DNA of 38,099 nucleotides from Kiritimatiellia bacterium (GCA_028684935.1 JAQUEX010000007.1:1-38099), one strand, 5' to 3'; shown: positions 21,998 to 30,172, counted from the stretch's first letter. The notes: generated by a model from the letters alone, not told the origin. Made by a program: numbers and translations.

Positions 21998-24900
21998 TTA
22001 TTCCGGTGTTTCAAAAAGGGAGGCGGGCAGCAGGCAGGTGGCGACGGCGTGTCCTTCAAAGAGCGCGGTATGGATCGGATTCTTGCGCCCCTTGAACTGT
22101 TTGAAGGGCTCCAGCCACTGCCCGAGCAGTTCGATCTGGAGCTGGCCGGTCTCCGTGTCGACCGCCGTGATACGCAGATCCTGGGGACTGTAGCGGATGC
22201 CGGTGCCGAGCGCTTTAGAAATGGCCTCCTTGGCGCACCAGAAGCGCAGGACCGCCGTCGGGGCCTCGCCGGTGTGGGCGGCGAGTTCCAGTTCTTCGTG
22301 CGTGAAGACGCCGCGTGTGAAGTCGTCGCTGAGGGAGCGGCCGAGCACCTCGATGTCGATGCCGATGCGGGCGTTGGCGGCGACCGCGGCGATGATGAGC
22401 TTCGAGGTGTGAGTGATCGAGAGGTCGATTTTGGCGGCGGTGTGTTCGCGCCAGGGACCGAGCGGGTGGGGTTTGCCGGAGTCATCGGGCCAGATCGGAA
22501 TGTCGGCATCGGTCCAGCGCGCCTGGTGGTATTTGAACAAAAAACGGCGCACGGCTTCTTTGGCGGCGGCGCGTCCGAAGAGCCACTCGACGCGGCGGTT
22601 GGTGGCACCCTGCATCTCGAGCCACTCTTCGCGCTCGACCGGCGCGAGCAGCACGTGGGCGAGAGTCTTGAGCCAGAGCTCCTGATTGTTTTCGAAGATC
22701 TTGAACGGCACCTCGGTGGCGACTGAGGCGGCCACGGGCGTGGCGGGGTTGCCCAGCAGTTCCAGCGGCAGCTCGCGGGTCAGGTATTGTTCAGAAGGAC
22801 GCAGGATAAACTGGTGGTATTCAGGCGGAACGCGTTCGCACAGCTCTTCCCAGCCGCGGAAGTGGATGAGCAGGTTGCCGTTGCCGTCGGAGACTTGGAT
22901 GTCGGCCACGTGCGACCGCGGCGTGACGGAGATCAGCCGCAGATAGCCGCGCAAGCGGGCACCTTCGGTGAAGGTGTTGGCGTGGAAAACGATGCGCCGC
23001 GCTCGGAAGGGCATGGAGATGGCCCCGGCGAATTTTTCGTGCGAGCGCCACAGCGAGAAGGCGGAGACGATGCCGTCCAGCAACATCGGCCAGATGGAGA
23101 AGAGCGGGATCTTGGTGTAGCGCACGGCGTCGGCGCGGCCGGGCACCTCGACTTCAAAGTCGATACCCTCCTCGCTCCAGAGATCCACGTGGCGCACGAT
23201 GCGCAGGCTCTCGCCGTGAAAGAGGCGGTCGGGGTAGATGTCGTGGCCGGACCAATTGACCGGGCGCGCGTTGGCCAGCGGCGGCGGCTGGATCGGATGG
23301 TTGGCGGGGCCGGTGGCGGTCAGCAGGATGATTGCCTCGACGATCGGCCAGGTGAAAGCGCTGTTGGGCGAGTCGTCGCGGAGCTGTACGCGCACGGCCG
23401 TGTAGTGCGTGTCGGGCCAGGAGATACGCTCGGCGCGCAGGATGACGCGCAGCGAGCCGCGTTCGAAACCGACCCAGCGCTGGGCGTGCAGGTTGTCGAT
23501 CTGCGCCACGCGGCGGCGCGGCACCAGTTTGCGGGCGGCTTCGCACATCATCTCCAGACTGGAGACCAGGGAGAGCAGGGTCAGGCCTTTGAGCGCGGGC
23601 TTGGCGTAGGAAAGCTGCGACGTGCCGAGTGCGTAATCGCGCAGGAAGGGGTAATCTTCCAGCGTCAGGACTTTGGCGATCTCCATCATGACACCGGGCT
23701 CTTCTTCGAGGATCGCGGCGTTGGCGAGCATCGGGAAGTCGGCGCCGAAATCAAAGCTGCGCTTGTCGGTGATCACCGGCATGGCTTTGCGCGCCTGCTC
23801 GGAGGTGGCGCGCGAAGAGGTGAGAAATTCGCCGGGCGGGGCGAACAACGTGAGCGCGGGCAGCCGGGCCGTGAGGCGCAAGTCGTTCTCGGTGCGCGTC
23901 ACCACCGAGAGCGGGCGATTGAAGTCGAGCGAGCGGCTGCGGCGGTGGCGGTGGAGCATCGTGAGGTCGAGCTGCACCCCCTGTGCGGCCAGCAGGCCGA
24001 GGGCATGGTGGAGCTGGACCAGTCCGGAGCGGTGGATGCGGTTGATGGCGACGGCCTGGTGCGGTTGGTTCTTGAGTGTTTCGTCGATGGCATTGGTCAT
24101 GTTGCCGCGCGCGCCGAGTTCGATAAAGATGCGGAAGCCGTCGGCATGCATCTGTCGGATCGTGTCGTCAAACAGGATCGGCGAGGTCCATTGGTCGGCG
24201 GTGAGGTGCTGGATGGCGCGTGGCTGCGCCGGCAGGCGTTCGGCGGTTGCGCAGGAGTAGACCGGGATTTTGGGCACGTGTCGCACCCAGTGCGCGAGGA
24301 ACTGCTTGATGGGCGGCAGCACCTTGCTGCACCAGGGCGTGTTGAAGGGCCGGTCGATGGGCACGGTCATGGTCTTCACGCCGGCCTTGTGGAGCACTGC
24401 AGTGACCTCTTTCTGGATCGAGGGGGAGAGGGCGATGGTCTGCTGGCGCGGGCTGTGGAAAAAGGCCAGCGCAAGCCGTCCGGGATAAGCCTCCACCAAA
24501 GTGTCCAGCATTGCGCGCGGCGCGTCGATCACCGAGAGCATGACGCAGGCGGGCAGGTCGTCGCGCTCCGCCAGACGGCTCAGCATCTGATAACCCTCGC
24601 GCATGAAAACGATGCGTTTGTTGCGCGAGAGGTTGCCGTAGACCCCGGCGACCTCGAGCGCGGCAAAGTCGCCGCCGCTGAAGCCGGCCAAGCCGTCGGG
24701 GGCCACGCCCATGCGGTCGAAAAGCCGGAAGAGCGCGGTGTTGGCGGCATGGACGGCGATGAAAGATTCGGAAAAGGCCTGGGCCGAGAAGGCTCCGGCG
24801 TCGGTGCGGTAACAGGCTGCTGGCGGGAAGATATAGTCGGCCGGGGAGAAGGTTTCGGTATCTCGAGTCTGGAGCGCCTCCTCCAACTCGTCGAAGGCGC

Positions 24901-25309
24901 TGCGGCAATCCTCGAAGACTAGGCAAAGGTCACGCAGCATATCGGGATAAAACGAGACGGCGCCGGGGAAGAGGAAAGCGATGCGTCCGCGCGGGCAGAG
25001 ACGGTCACGGAAGAAGTAGGTGCCGCTTTTGTCGCGGATGCGTCCTGCATTTTCGGAGAGTTTCTTGTGGGCCTGTGCCAGGCGGTCACGCAGATCGGCG
25101 ACCGAGGCCGCTACGACCGCGAGCACGGCGGGCGTGCTGCGCGCGGAGCAGGCGCAGGTATAGGCGACGTCCTGCAGCGAGACATCCGGCGCGTGTTCAA
25201 GGAAATGGATGAGCCGCTTGACCTCTTCGGCCAACCGGGTGTCGTCGGGAGCGCCGACGAGGCACAGCTCGCAATCAAACGGATCATAAAGGTGGCGGCG
25301 ACCGGTCAT
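21998..25309 (-). CDS. Fused acyltransferase-like / dehydratase-like / 4'-phosphopantetheinyl transferase protein
   Basis: This 1,103-residue megasynthase fragment starts with what looks like a KS-AT linker (1-105). The AT-like domain (about 108-410) has GFSGGD with Ser211 and Arg237, but the oxyanion loop reads FPGAVSF instead of FPGQGSQ, and the catalytic His of the FHSP motif is Asn323 (PFNTP). The double-hotdog DH-like region (about 548-835) reads DYPFLRDY where HPFLxDH is expected (Tyr553), while Asp745 of LLDG is kept. The C-terminal PPTase (about 905-1095) looks intact: SITHT (His967), GIDIE (Asp985, Glu987), WCAKEAISKALG. I see no ACP, KR or ER. Its start overlaps the KS gene stop by 4 nt. 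By family, the PPTase would attach the phosphopantetheine arm to a carrier protein encoded elsewhere. Confidence 0.88.
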   Translation of the reverse strand: MTGRRHLYDPFDCELCLVGAPDDTRLAEEVKRLIHFLEHAPDVSLQDVAYTCACSARSTPAVLAVVAASVADLRDRLAQAHKKLSENAGRIRDKSGTYFFRDRLCPRGRIAFLFPGAVSFYPDMLRDLCLVFEDCRSAFDELEEALQTRDTETFSPADYIFPPAACYRTDAGAFSAQAFSESFIAVHAANTALFRLFDRMGVAPDGLAGFSGGDFAALEVAGVYGNLSRNKRIVFMREGYQMLSRLAERDDLPACVMLSVIDAPRAMLDTLVEAYPGRLALAFFHSPRQQTIALSPSIQKEVTAVLHKAGVKTMTVPIDRPFNTPWCSKVLPPIKQFLAHWVRHVPKIPVYSCATAERLPAQPRAIQHLTADQWTSPILFDDTIRQMHADGFRIFIELGARGNMTNAIDETLKNQPHQAVAINRIHRSGLVQLHHALGLLAAQGVQLDLTMLHRHRRSRSLDFNRPLSVVTRTENDLRLTARLPALTLFAPPGEFLTSSRATSEQARKAMPVITDKRSFDFGADFPMLANAAILEEEPGVMMEIAKVLTLEDYPFLRDYALGTSQLSYAKPALKGLTLLSLVSSLEMMCEAARKLVPRRRVAQIDNLHAQRWVGFERGSLRVILRAERISWPDTHYTAVRVQLRDDSPNSAFTWPIVEAIILLTATGPANHPIQPPPLANARPVNWSGHDIYPDRLFHGESLRIVRHVDLWSEEGIDFEVEVPGRADAVRYTKIPLFSIWPMLLDGIVSAFSLWRSHEKFAGAISMPFRARRIVFHANTFTEGARLRGYLRLISVTPRSHVADIQVSDGNGNLLIHFRGWEELCERVPPEYHQFILRPSEQYLTRELPLELLGNPATPVAASVATEVPFKIFENNQELWLKTLAHVLLAPVEREEWLEMQGATNRRVEWLFGRAAAKEAVRRFLFKYHQARWTDADIPIWPDDSGKPHPLGPWREHTAAKIDLSITHTSKLIIAAVAANARIGIDIEVLGRSLSDDFTRGVFTHEELELAAHTGEAPTAVLRFWCAKEAISKALGTGIRYSPQDLRITAVDTETGQLQIELLGQWLEPFKQFKGRKNPIHTALFEGHAVATCLLPASLFETPE

Positions 25310-26709
25310 GACTCCTCCGGGTACTCTTCGAGGATGGCGGCGGCGCAGGTGCCGGTGAAATCAATCGCGGAAACACAGGCGCGGCACGGGTTTTTCTTGT
25401 TGCCGCGCAGCCACGGGCGCGCGTCGGAGAGCAGGTAGACCGGTGACTTGGCCGAGAGGATACGGGTGTTGGGTTTGTCGACGGCGACATGCGGCGGCAG
25501 CACGCGGTGCGAAAGGGCGAGAGCGGTCTTGACGATGCTGGCGGCACCGGCCGCCCAGAGTGTGTGGCCGATGTTTCCTTTGACCGATCCGACACCGACC
25601 AATGGCTGCCCCGCGCGTCGTTCGCCGTAAATTTCCTGCATGACTTGGATTTCGGTCTGGTCGGAGTGAGGCACGCCGGAGCCATGCGCCTCGAGCAGAT
25701 GGACCGTGTCAGGCGTGACATCGGCGGCGTGCATGGCGCGGCTGACCGCGCGGGTCAGGCGTTCCGGCGTCGGCACGCGCTGGTGCTGGTCGAGCGAGGC
25801 CGCGGCGATGCCGGTGCTGCGGATGATGGCGTAGATGCGGTCGCCGGTGCGCAGGGCGTCTTTGAGTCGTTTGAGCACAAACACGGCGCCGCCCTCACCG
25901 GGTAGGGTGCCGTCCGCCTCGCGGCTGAAGGGCTGGAGGGTTTTTCCGCGTGAGAAAGGCAGTGTGCCGGCGAGGCCGAGCAGCACCGGCCGGTTGAGCG
26001 GCGGCTGAACGGCGCCCGCCAAGGCGATGTCGGCGCGGCGCATAAGCAGGTCGTCCATCGCGCCCTGCAAGGCCTGATGGCCTGAGACGGTGCCGGCGTC
26101 CACCACAAAAGCCGGCCCGGCGAATCCCAGCAGGTGCGCGGTCCAAGAGGCAATGACGCCGCCCAGCGCCGACAGAAATGCGTACGGGTTGGGAGCGGGC
26201 AGGGCTGCGGCGAGCTGCTGGCGGATCTCGATGAGTTGCTCGGGACCTGCGACCGGAAAAAATTTGGCGACGATATCCAGCGTTTGGTCGAGGAAGAAGG
26301 TGTGCTGCAGCCAGTTCACCGAGGCGGCGTTAAAGGGCGGCGCATACCCCAGACGGAAGGAAACGCGGTCCGTGGGCAGATTGTTGATGGTGCTGCCGCT
26401 GTCGCGCAGCGCGTCGATCGCGAGCTGGACGGTGAAGAAGACGTCCTGGTTTTCGCCGGCGTTGATCGTGCGCGGGAAATACTGGTCGGCCGGCGTGCAG
26501 GCGTAGAGGTCACCAAGCTGTGCGGCGGTCGTCGGATAGGGACGATCAAAGAGGGGCGTGGGCGGCGACTCGCCGGCGGGGAGGTCGCCGAGCGGGGTGA
26601 ACAGTGTGCGCCGCTTCATGACATTTCGCCAGAAAGCGGCCAGATTCGGCGCTTCTGCGAACCGGCACGACATGCCGGTAATCACGATGTCTTCACGTGA
26701 TGAACGCAT
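25306..26709 (-). CDS. Ketosynthase-like protein lacking the active-site cysteine
   Basis: This 467-residue protein has the full thiolase/KS fold: IVITGMSCRFAEAPNLAAFW at the start, PYAFLSALGGVIASWTAHLL, then FVVDAGTVSGHQAL where type I KS domains read VDTACSSSL, so the nucleophile is Thr207. Both catalytic histidines are kept: EAHGSG (His342) and GNIGHT (His382). FSREADGTLPGEGGAVFVLK is also conserved. A Cys-less KS cannot condense by the normal route; chain-length-factor or decarboxylase (KSQ-like) roles are the known precedents, though those carry Gln or other residues. It sits 11 nt after panB and overlaps the AT-DH-PPTase gene, which begins with the matching KS-AT linker, so the two proteins probably form one complex. 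Confidence 0.9.
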   Translation of the reverse strand: MRSSREDIVITGMSCRFAEAPNLAAFWRNVMKRRTLFTPLGDLPAGESPPTPLFDRPYPTTAAQLGDLYACTPADQYFPRTINAGENQDVFFTVQLAIDALRDSGSTINNLPTDRVSFRLGYAPPFNAASVNWLQHTFFLDQTLDIVAKFFPVAGPEQLIEIRQQLAAALPAPNPYAFLSALGGVIASWTAHLLGFAGPAFVVDAGTVSGHQALQGAMDDLLMRRADIALAGAVQPPLNRPVLLGLAGTLPFSRGKTLQPFSREADGTLPGEGGAVFVLKRLKDALRTGDRIYAIIRSTGIAAASLDQHQRVPTPERLTRAVSRAMHAADVTPDTVHLLEAHGSGVPHSDQTEIQVMQEIYGERRAGQPLVGVGSVKGNIGHTLWAAGAASIVKTALALSHRVLPPHVAVDKPNTRILSAKSPVYLLSDARPWLRGNKKNPCRACVSAIDFTGTCAAAILEEYPEES

Positions 26710-26720
26710 GATGGCACCCT

Positions 26721-27527
26721 TTAGGGAGCGGTGGGGGCATAACAGTGTTCCGGTGCCGGGAAGGCACCGGTTTGGACCTCGGCTGCGTACGCGGCGAAGG
26801 CGGTGCGCATCGTCGCGGCGAGCGTGGCATACGGCTTGGCGAACTTCGGCGGGCGTTCAGTCAGGCCGAGCATGTCGTGCATGACCAGCATCTGCCCGTC
26901 GCAGGCGGGGCCGGCACCCACGCTGATGACCGGCACAGGAACCGCTGCCGTGACGGCGGCGCCGATGTCGGGCGGCGTACACTCCAGCACGATCGCAAAC
27001 GCACCGGCCTCGGCCAGTGCCTGCGCATCGTCGAGCAGGCGGTCGCAGGCCGCACGCGTCTTGCCCTGGACTTTGTAGCCGCCCAGCACGTTGACCGACT
27101 GGGGCGTGAGGCCGATGTGGCCCAAGACCGGTATGCCGTTTTCAGTGAGGGTCCTCACTAGCTCGGCACGGATAGCGCCGCCTTCGACTTTCACGGCGTC
27201 GGCGCCCGCCTCTTGGACAAACCGGCCCGCGTTGCGGAACGCCTCTTCGCGGTTGATCTGGTACGAGAGAAAAGGCATATCCGCTACGACCATGGCGTCG
27301 GTCGCGCCGCGAACCACCGCCGCCGTGTGGTGGAGCATCTCCGCCATGGTGACGGGAAGTGTCGAGTCATAGCCCAAAACCGTCATGCCGAGCGAATCGC
27401 CGACCAGCAGCAGAGCGATCCCCGCGGCGTCGGCCAGCCGCGCGCTTCCGGTGTCGTAGGCGGTGAGGCAGGCGAGCCTGCTCACCCCTTTCGAGGCCTT
27501 GACTGAGGCCGCATTCCACTTTTTCAT
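26721..27527 (-). CDS. panB: 3-methyl-2-oxobutanoate hydroxymethyltransferase (ketopantoate synthase)
   Basis: This 268-residue protein has the PanB blocks LTAYDTGSARLADAAG, LLVGDSLGMTVLGYDSTLPV (Mg ligand Asp44), VVADMPFLSYQ (Asp83), AVKVEGG (Lys113), PVLGHIGLTPQSVN and IVLECTP with the catalytic base Glu182. It makes ketopantoate from alpha-ketoisovalerate and methylene-tetrahydrofolate, the first step to pantothenate, CoA and the 4'-phosphopantetheine arm. It heads the operon that continues with the KS-like and AT-DH-PPTase genes. The promoter places -10 TAAAAT six nt before the ATG, so the mRNA is probably leaderless. Confidence 0.96.
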   Translation of the reverse strand: MKKWNAASVKASKGVSRLACLTAYDTGSARLADAAGIALLLVGDSLGMTVLGYDSTLPVTMAEMLHHTAAVVRGATDAMVVADMPFLSYQINREEAFRNAGRFVQEAGADAVKVEGGAIRAELVRTLTENGIPVLGHIGLTPQSVNVLGGYKVQGKTRAACDRLLDDAQALAEAGAFAIVLECTPPDIGAAVTAAVPVPVISVGAGPACDGQMLVMHDMLGLTERPPKFAKPYATLAATMRTAFAAYAAEVQTGAFPAPEHCYAPTAP

Positions 27528-27533
27528 GCCCGC

Positions 27534-27561
27534 ATTTTAGCATAATCCGACCGTTGGGCAA
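27534..27561 (-). promoter_or_regulatory. promoter of the panB operon, predicted leaderless
   Basis: On the minus strand: -35 TTGCCC (27561-27556), 16-nt spacer, -10 TAAAAT (27539-27534) with TGC just upstream. Six nt (GCGGGC) separate the -10 from the panB ATG. No Shine-Dalgarno sequence is possible on such a transcript. Confidence 0.5.
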
Positions 27562-27618
27562 CCTGTACAAATCAGGAATCGGAAGTCGTATGAAGAAACG
27601 GGTGATCGACGGACCGGG

Positions 27619-27635
27619 TTTGCTATACTGGCCGC
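27619..27635 (+). promoter_or_regulatory. -10 region of trmJ, predicted leaderless
   Basis: The extended -10 TTTGCTATACT (hexamer 27624-27629) lies six nt before the trmJ ATG at 27636. It matches the dus promoter at 18 of 20 positions. I find no good -35 at the expected distance, consistent with reliance on the TGC extension. Confidence 0.5.
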
Positions 27636-28418
27636 ATGAATGACGTGTTGGGAAATATCCGGGTGGTGCTGGTCGGCACGCTGTATCACGGTAACGTGGG
27701 GTCGGCCTGCCGCGCCATGGCGAACATGGGCGTGAGGGAACTGGTGTTGGCCGGGCCGCGGCTTTGCGACGATGCCGGCGAGGCGGCCCGGATGGCGGTG
27801 CACGCGACTGATATTCTGGCGGCGCGGCGGGAGGTCGCTTCGCTGGCCGAAGCGGTGGCGGATTGTGCGTTTGTGGTCGGAACCACCGCGCGCGGCGGGC
27901 TGTATCGCCAGCATGTGAAGACGCCGCGAGACGTGGCGCCGGAACTGTTGCGTCTGGCGTCGAGCGGCAAGGTGGCTCTCGTCTTTGGCCGTGAGGACAA
28001 GGGCCTTTCCAATGACGAGATCGGGCTCTGTACCCATTTAGTGCGCATCCCCGTGCATCCTGCCTACACCTCGCTCAATCTGTCGCAGGCGGTGCTGCTG
28101 TGCTGTTACGAGCTGTACAGCGCGCTGGGGCTGTATGAGCCGCCGGTCGAAAAGTCGCCGCCGGCATTGGCGGCGCGCAAACACACGTTGGCCGACATGT
28201 GGCGCACGATGCTGCTGCAGATCGGGTTCATGAAGGCGGATAAGGCCGATCACATGATGCAGGGGGTGCAGCGCATCTTCTCGCGCGGCGTGTACTCGGA
28301 TGATGACGTCTCGATCCTGATGGGCGTGGCGCGCCAGGCCGACTGGGCCGCCCGTCACGGCGGCGGCGTGAAACCCAAAGGCAGCACCCAGTCCGTGGGC
28401 GGCGACGCGGCGCGCTGA
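27636..28418 (+). CDS. trmJ: tRNA (cytidine/uridine-2'-O-)-methyltransferase TrmJ-like
   Basis: This 260-residue SPOUT methyltransferase has the three SpoU motifs: HGNVGSACRAMANMG (19-33), VALVFGREDKGLSNDEI (113-129) and IPVHPAYTSLNLSQAV (138-153). The deep-trefoil knot lies in the last two. A C-terminal helical extension (about 165-240) is typical of TrmJ, which 2'-O-methylates position 32 of tRNAs using S-adenosylmethionine. A related SpoU enzyme with another target cannot be excluded. It is divergent from panB (108 nt apart) and converges on lgt with a six-nt gap. Confidence 0.9.
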   Translation: MNDVLGNIRVVLVGTLYHGNVGSACRAMANMGVRELVLAGPRLCDDAGEAARMAVHATDILAARREVASLAEAVADCAFVVGTTARGGLYRQHVKTPRDVAPELLRLASSGKVALVFGREDKGLSNDEIGLCTHLVRIPVHPAYTSLNLSQAVLLCCYELYSALGLYEPPVEKSPPALAARKHTLADMWRTMLLQIGFMKADKADHMMQGVQRIFSRGVYSDDDVSILMGVARQADWAARHGGGVKPKGSTQSVGGDAAR

Positions 28419-28424
28419 GAGGCG

Positions 28425-29246
28425 TCACGGCGTCTGCGTGGTCTGCTGCCGTTTGGCATACGCCAGGCAGAAAAGCCCCAGACCCAGCAGGCCGATGCTG
28501 ATGGTCTGGCTGATGGATAAGGGGCCGACCGCCATGCGGGGATCGCCGCGCAGGTATTCGATGGTGAAGCGCAAAAGGGCATAACCGATCAGATAGCAGC
28601 CGGTGATGAAGCCGCGCGAGCGGTGCCGCGAGGGATAAAGCGTCGCGAGCAACGCAAAGAGCAGGGCGTTGGCAGCGGCTTCAATAAGCTGCGTGGGGAT
28701 GACGGGCAGGCTTTTCAACGCGGTGCGCTCAAGCAGGGGAGGAATGGCAGAAACCTGCTCCCACCAGGCGGGCGACTCCCGCGGAAAGCAGACGCCGATC
28801 CACGAATCGGTGATCTTGCCGTAGCAGCAGCCGTGCATGAAGCAGCCGATCCGTCCTAGGGCATGCCCGAGGGGGACCACCGCGAGAACCAGATCCGTGA
28901 CCTGGAACAGGTGCTGCCGATACACGCGCGTATACACAACCAGCACGAACGCGGCCGCGATCAGCCCGCCGTAAAACATGAGCCCGCCCTGGTCGACGCG
29001 CAGCACGGAGAACGGCTGCCGGGCGAATTCAGTGGACCAGTGCTCCAGCACATAGGCGGTACGGGCACCGACAACCGCCGCGAGCATCAGCCACGTGAGC
29101 AGGCTGGAAAGGGCATCGGCGTTTTGACCCGTCCGTTTGCAGAGGCGGACAGCGGCCAGCCAGCCCAACAGAAAACCGAGCGCCATACAGAGACCGTAGG
29201 TCCGCAGCGGTGGGAAAGAACCGAACTGAAGAAGAATCGAGTGCAT
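28425..29246 (-). CDS. lgt: Prolipoprotein diacylglyceryl transferase
   Basis: This 273-residue inner-membrane protein has seven transmembrane segments, GLMFYGGLIAA and the Lgt signature ALGRIGCFMHGCCYGK with the essential Arg. The C-terminal YLIGYALLRFTIEYLRGD is also diagnostic. It transfers diacylglycerol from phosphatidylglycerol to the lipobox cysteine of prolipoproteins. In the HGG loop of E. coli Lgt, this protein has Tyr (FYGG), a substitution I believe occurs in other phyla. I start it at 29246 (MHSILLQFG). The in-frame ATG at 29255 overlaps the predicted -10 TAATAT and so could not be on the mRNA. Confidence 0.95.
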   Translation of the reverse strand: MHSILLQFGSFPPLRTYGLCMALGFLLGWLAAVRLCKRTGQNADALSSLLTWLMLAAVVGARTAYVLEHWSTEFARQPFSVLRVDQGGLMFYGGLIAAAFVLVVYTRVYRQHLFQVTDLVLAVVPLGHALGRIGCFMHGCCYGKITDSWIGVCFPRESPAWWEQVSAIPPLLERTALKSLPVIPTQLIEAAANALLFALLATLYPSRHRSRGFITGCYLIGYALLRFTIEYLRGDPRMAVGPLSISQTISIGLLGLGLFCLAYAKRQQTTQTP

Positions 29247-29253
29247 GGCGGAC

Positions 29254-29282
29254 ATATTAGAGAGTCGTGAAGCCGTCTGCAA
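29254..29282 (-). promoter_or_regulatory. promoter of lgt, predicted leaderless
   Basis: On the minus strand: -35 TTGCAG (29282-29277), 17-nt spacer, -10 TAATAT (29259-29254), then seven nt to the ATG at 29246. The geometry agrees with panB, dus and trmJ. Confidence 0.5.
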
Positions 29283-29340
29283 CCCAAATGCGGCCGAAGC
29301 GACGCGCGCGGAATCACCCAGAAATCGCCGCGTTCTCGGC

Positions 29341-29370
29341 TTGACGATGGGTTTGCGCCGCTGGTACTAT
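29341..29370 (+). promoter_or_regulatory. promoter of ispD
   Basis: -35 TTGACG (29341-29346), 18-nt spacer, -10 TACTAT (29365-29370). It gives a leader of about 115 nt before ispD, one of the longer leaders in the window. I see no riboswitch in it. The ribosome-binding site AAGGAG precedes the ATG. Confidence 0.5.
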
Positions 29371-29491
29371 GGACCTCATTCTATTGCAGATTTTGTGACA
29401 CTGCGCGCGGGTTTAGACCGACTCACGGGATGAGACGGGTGCGTTCACCGCTTGCCCCCGAGTCTGCTGGAGACGGTTTAAGGAGAGAAAC

Positions 29492-30172
29492 ATGAACACG
29501 GTGATTCTAGTGGCGGCTGGCAAGAGCGAGCGCATGGGGTCCAATACGGACAAAGCGTTTTTAAGTTTGGGCCCTCGTCCGGTCATCGCGTGGTCGCTGC
29601 TCGCGTTTGAGCAGTGCCCCGTGATTGACCACATCATTCTTGTCGTGCGCAAGGACCAGATGCTGGCGGCCAAAAGCGTGGCGCAGATGTTCGGGATTTC
29701 GAAACTGCGTCATGTCGTTGCCGGCGGCGCGCGGCGGCAGGATTCCGTGCAGAACGGCATGAAGGAGATGGATCCCGAGACGCGCGTGGTGGTGGTGCAC
29801 GACGGTGCCCGGCCGTGCGTGACGCCAGAGCTGATTGACGAGACCATCAAGATGGCCAAGCGCAACGGGTGCGGCATCGCGTCGTCGCGTGTCTGGGACA
29901 CGATCAAGTATGTGGAGCGTGGCTCGACGGTGGACCATACGGTGGACCGGACGAAGCTTTGGGCCGTTCAGACGCCTCAGGCCTTCAAGGTGGAACTGCT
30001 GCAGCGCGCCTACAAGGCCGTGGAGGAACAGAAGGTGACGGTGACGGATGAGGCAAGCGCTGTCGAGTTGATCGGCGAGCCGGTTCGCTTGGTCGAATGG
30101 CCGCGTCATAACATCAAGATCACCACGGCGGAAGATTTGCCGATTGCGGCGGCGGTACTGAAAATCAACTGA
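29492..30172 (+). CDS. ispD: 2-C-methyl-D-erythritol 4-phosphate cytidylyltransferase
   Basis: This 226-residue nucleotidyltransferase has the IspD motifs VILVAAGKSERMG (CTP loop), AGGARRQDSVQNGM, VVVHDGARPCV, VWDTIKYV, WAVQTPQAFK, TDEASAVE and HNIKITTAEDL. It couples CTP to methylerythritol phosphate in the non-mevalonate isoprenoid pathway. The ATG follows TTAAGGAGAGAAAC, a good ribosome-binding site. The metallophosphoesterase gene follows after 25 nt and is probably co-transcribed. Confidence 0.96.
   Translation: MNTVILVAAGKSERMGSNTDKAFLSLGPRPVIAWSLLAFEQCPVIDHIILVVRKDQMLAAKSVAQMFGISKLRHVVAGGARRQDSVQNGMKEMDPETRVVVVHDGARPCVTPELIDETIKMAKRNGCGIASSRVWDTIKYVERGSTVDHTVDRTKLWAVQTPQAFKVELLQRAYKAVEEQKVTVTDEASAVELIGEPVRLVEWPRHNIKITTAEDLPIAAAVLKIN

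Noticed and set aside
21160-27527. Acyl carrier protein or ketoreductase in the KS/AT-DH-PPTase operon
   Set aside because: I looked for a carrier GxDS motif and for a GxGxxG Rossmann motif in the real frames and between genes; neither is present, and gaps are too short for a missed gene.
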